Origin: JBCCFK01 sp965262315
GTDB lineage: Bacteria; Actinomycetota; Acidimicrobiia; Acidimicrobiales; UBA8592
Direction: 5' to 3'
Length of the DNA stretch: 23,648 bases
Assembly: GCA_965262315.1 (NCBI GenBank)
Contig: CBDHFJ010000020.1
Coordinates: 1 to 23,648, forward strand
Shown: positions 22,801 through 23,648 of the stretch, piece after piece
How positions within the stretch are numbered: position 1 is the first letter of the stretch
How the letters are laid out: every line of letters starts with the position of its first letter
Notes under the pieces: model-generated
What the model was told of the DNA's origin: nothing
Databases searched by the model: none
Seen by the model: only the letters and a program-made list of their open reading frames with translations
Translations under genes and position numbers: made by a program

Positions 22801-23648
22801 CGGCGTGCCGACAGGGACCGATGTCTGCCCATTCGTGTTCGACCCACTCCAGCTCGACACCGACGGCGACGGAACCGGCGATGCCTGCGACGCCTCGCCG
22901 ACGGATCCGAGCTCGGGCACGTTCGGCAGCGGGACCGGCCTGGGTACCGTCCATTCTCATGCGGTCGCAGCGGGCGACCTCGACGGCGACGGCGACGTGG
23001 ACGTCGTGTTCGCCAACGACACCGACTCGAACCGGGTGTGGCGCAACACCCTTGGGGGTCTGCTGCTCGACAGCGGACAGAACCTCGGCACCGTCGACTC
23101 GATCGCCGTGGAGCTCGGCGACATCGACGGGGACGGTGACCTCGACATCGTCTACGGCAACGACAATGGCACGGGCAACACCGCCTGGCGCAACAACGGC
23201 AGCGGTGGTTTCAGCGACACTGGCCAAAGTCTCGGGTCCGAGAACACCCGTGGGATCGCGCTCGGCGATCTGGACGGTGACGGCGACCTCGACCTCGTGA
23301 CCGCGAACCACGGCGCGGCGAACGCGGTGTGGCAGAACGACGGCACGGGCACCTTCACCGACACCGGCCAGGATCTCGGCGCGGGACCGACCCGTGACGT
23401 CGCCATCGGCGACCTGGACGGCGACGGCGACCTCGACGTGGTCTTCGCCGAGGACAACAACCCCGACACCGTCTGGTTCAACGACGGCACGGGCACCTTC
23501 ACCGACACCGGCCAGACGCTCGACCCGGGCCACAGCCGCGAGATCACCCTGGGCGACGTCGACGGCGACGGCGACCTCGACCTCGCCGTGGCCGGTGACA
23601 ACGACCCCGACACCGTCTGGCTCAACGACGGCAGCGGGACGTTCACCG
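19803..23648 (+). CDS. HD-GYP phosphodiesterase fused to cadherin-like/FG-GAP exoprotein (frameshift; 3' partial)
   Basis: From the N-terminus: two membrane helices (about 55-76 and 89-107); an HD-GYP domain (about 160-342) with H180, the catalytic H212-D213 in LLHDVGK, HHCRWDGNGYP (266-276), and DAYDVMTS; a small-residue hydrophobic stretch (about 374-394), probably a third helix; two cadherin/Ig-like domains (about 405-602) with VNDPP and NDEDPEGE; then a Pro/Thr-rich stalk. All this is one open frame. At 21795-21796 one G appears missing. In the corrected frame come three cadherin-like repeats (NDTDPDD, NDTDVDH, NDSDPDG), a thrombospondin-3-like calcium loop (DTDGDGTGDACD) and five FG-GAP repeats, still open at the window end. 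HD-GYP enzymes hydrolyse cyclic-di-GMP in the cytoplasm, and the repeats imply an extracellular arm. GGGAAGG supports the GTG start; ATG at 19830 is an alternative. The fusion is rare in my knowledge. Confidence 0.85.
21701..21772 (+). repeat. Two 36-bp direct repeats encoding the Pro/Thr stalk
   Basis: Two near-identical units start at 21701 and 21737, each encoding TPTPTPTPGPSP-like 12-residue segments. This is a low-complexity extended linker, typical between wall-spanning and exposed domains. Confidence 0.75.
21811..21882 (+). repeat. Second pair of 36-bp direct repeats in the stalk
   Basis: Units start at 21811 and 21847 and encode TPTSTPLPTSTP-like 12-residue segments in the post-frameshift frame. 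The period equals that of the first pair although the sequence differs. The apparent missing G lies between the two pairs. Confidence 0.7.
22930..23648 (+). repeat. Five or more FG-GAP/VCBS-type repeats, period 144-147 bp
   Basis: The core GD(L/I/V)DGDGD(V/L)D begins its Asp codon at 22976, 23120, 23267, 23411 and 23555, giving spacings of 144, 147, 144 and 144 bp (48-49 residues). Each unit ends with (V/A)W-x-N-(D/N)G-x-GxF-x-DTGQ-like sequence. Such repeats bind calcium and usually assemble into a propeller of about seven blades, so at least two more are expected past the window end. Confidence 0.85.

Noticed and set aside
21551..23533. Long open frames on the minus strand and in plus frame 1 across the repeats
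   Set aside because: They are shadows of the repetitive exoprotein. Only the frame with codons starting at 21797 gives NDTD, DGDGD and FG-GAP motifs.

Overview
The window is a high-GC, gene-dense stretch whose content fits an actinobacterium, most likely of the Acidimicrobiia (Ilumatobacter-like) type. This is inferred from the GC bias, the abundance of luciferase-like (LLM) F420/flavin oxidoreductases, the Ltp-type thiolase plus DUF35 pair, and several TANNNT -10 boxes only 6-8 nt from start codons, as in actinobacterial leaderless genes. No rRNA, tRNA, insertion sequence, integrase or CRISPR was seen, and no gap between genes exceeds about 160 bases.

Left part (1-3844): the end of a thiolase-like lipid-transfer/aldolase gene (broken by a 1-base frameshift) overlaps a Zn-ribbon/OB-fold DUF35 partner. 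A crotonase-fold enzyme and a membrane-anchored spermidine-synthase-like protein follow. Middle part (3911-11847): an Rv3520c-like LLM oxidoreductase is divergent from a DHA2 drug-efflux pump and its TetR regulator. Two 17-bp operator-like palindromes lie in the shared promoter region. Then come a second LLM enzyme, an intact GGDEF-EAL cyclic-di-GMP enzyme, a third LLM enzyme and a DUF1330 protein. Next (11860-16501): an HSL-type alpha/beta hydrolase is divergent from a TauD/TfdA dioxygenase. A fourth LLM enzyme sits behind a 21-bp perfect palindrome and is followed 2 nt later by a large unrecognised, possibly beta-propeller protein. Right part (16580-23648): a frameshifted GIN-domain lipoprotein, LLM enzymes five and six, and a very large protein running off the window.

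The six LLM enzymes, thiolase/DUF35 pair, crotonase, hydrolase, dioxygenase and efflux pump together suggest an oxidative catabolism or detoxification region for lipid-like or xenobiotic molecules. No substrate can be read from the sequence.

The most unusual object is the last gene (19803 to the window end). An HD-GYP cyclic-di-GMP phosphodiesterase is joined in one continuous frame, through a predicted membrane segment, to cadherin/Ig-like repeats and a Pro/Thr-rich stalk. After one apparent 1-base deletion it continues into three more cadherin-like repeats, a thrombospondin-3-like calcium motif and at least five FG-GAP repeats. It looks like a cytoplasmic second-messenger enzyme fused to its own extracellular adhesive or sensing arm. 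Three genes carry single-base frameshifts in short G/C runs, so sequencing error is the first explanation for those breaks.
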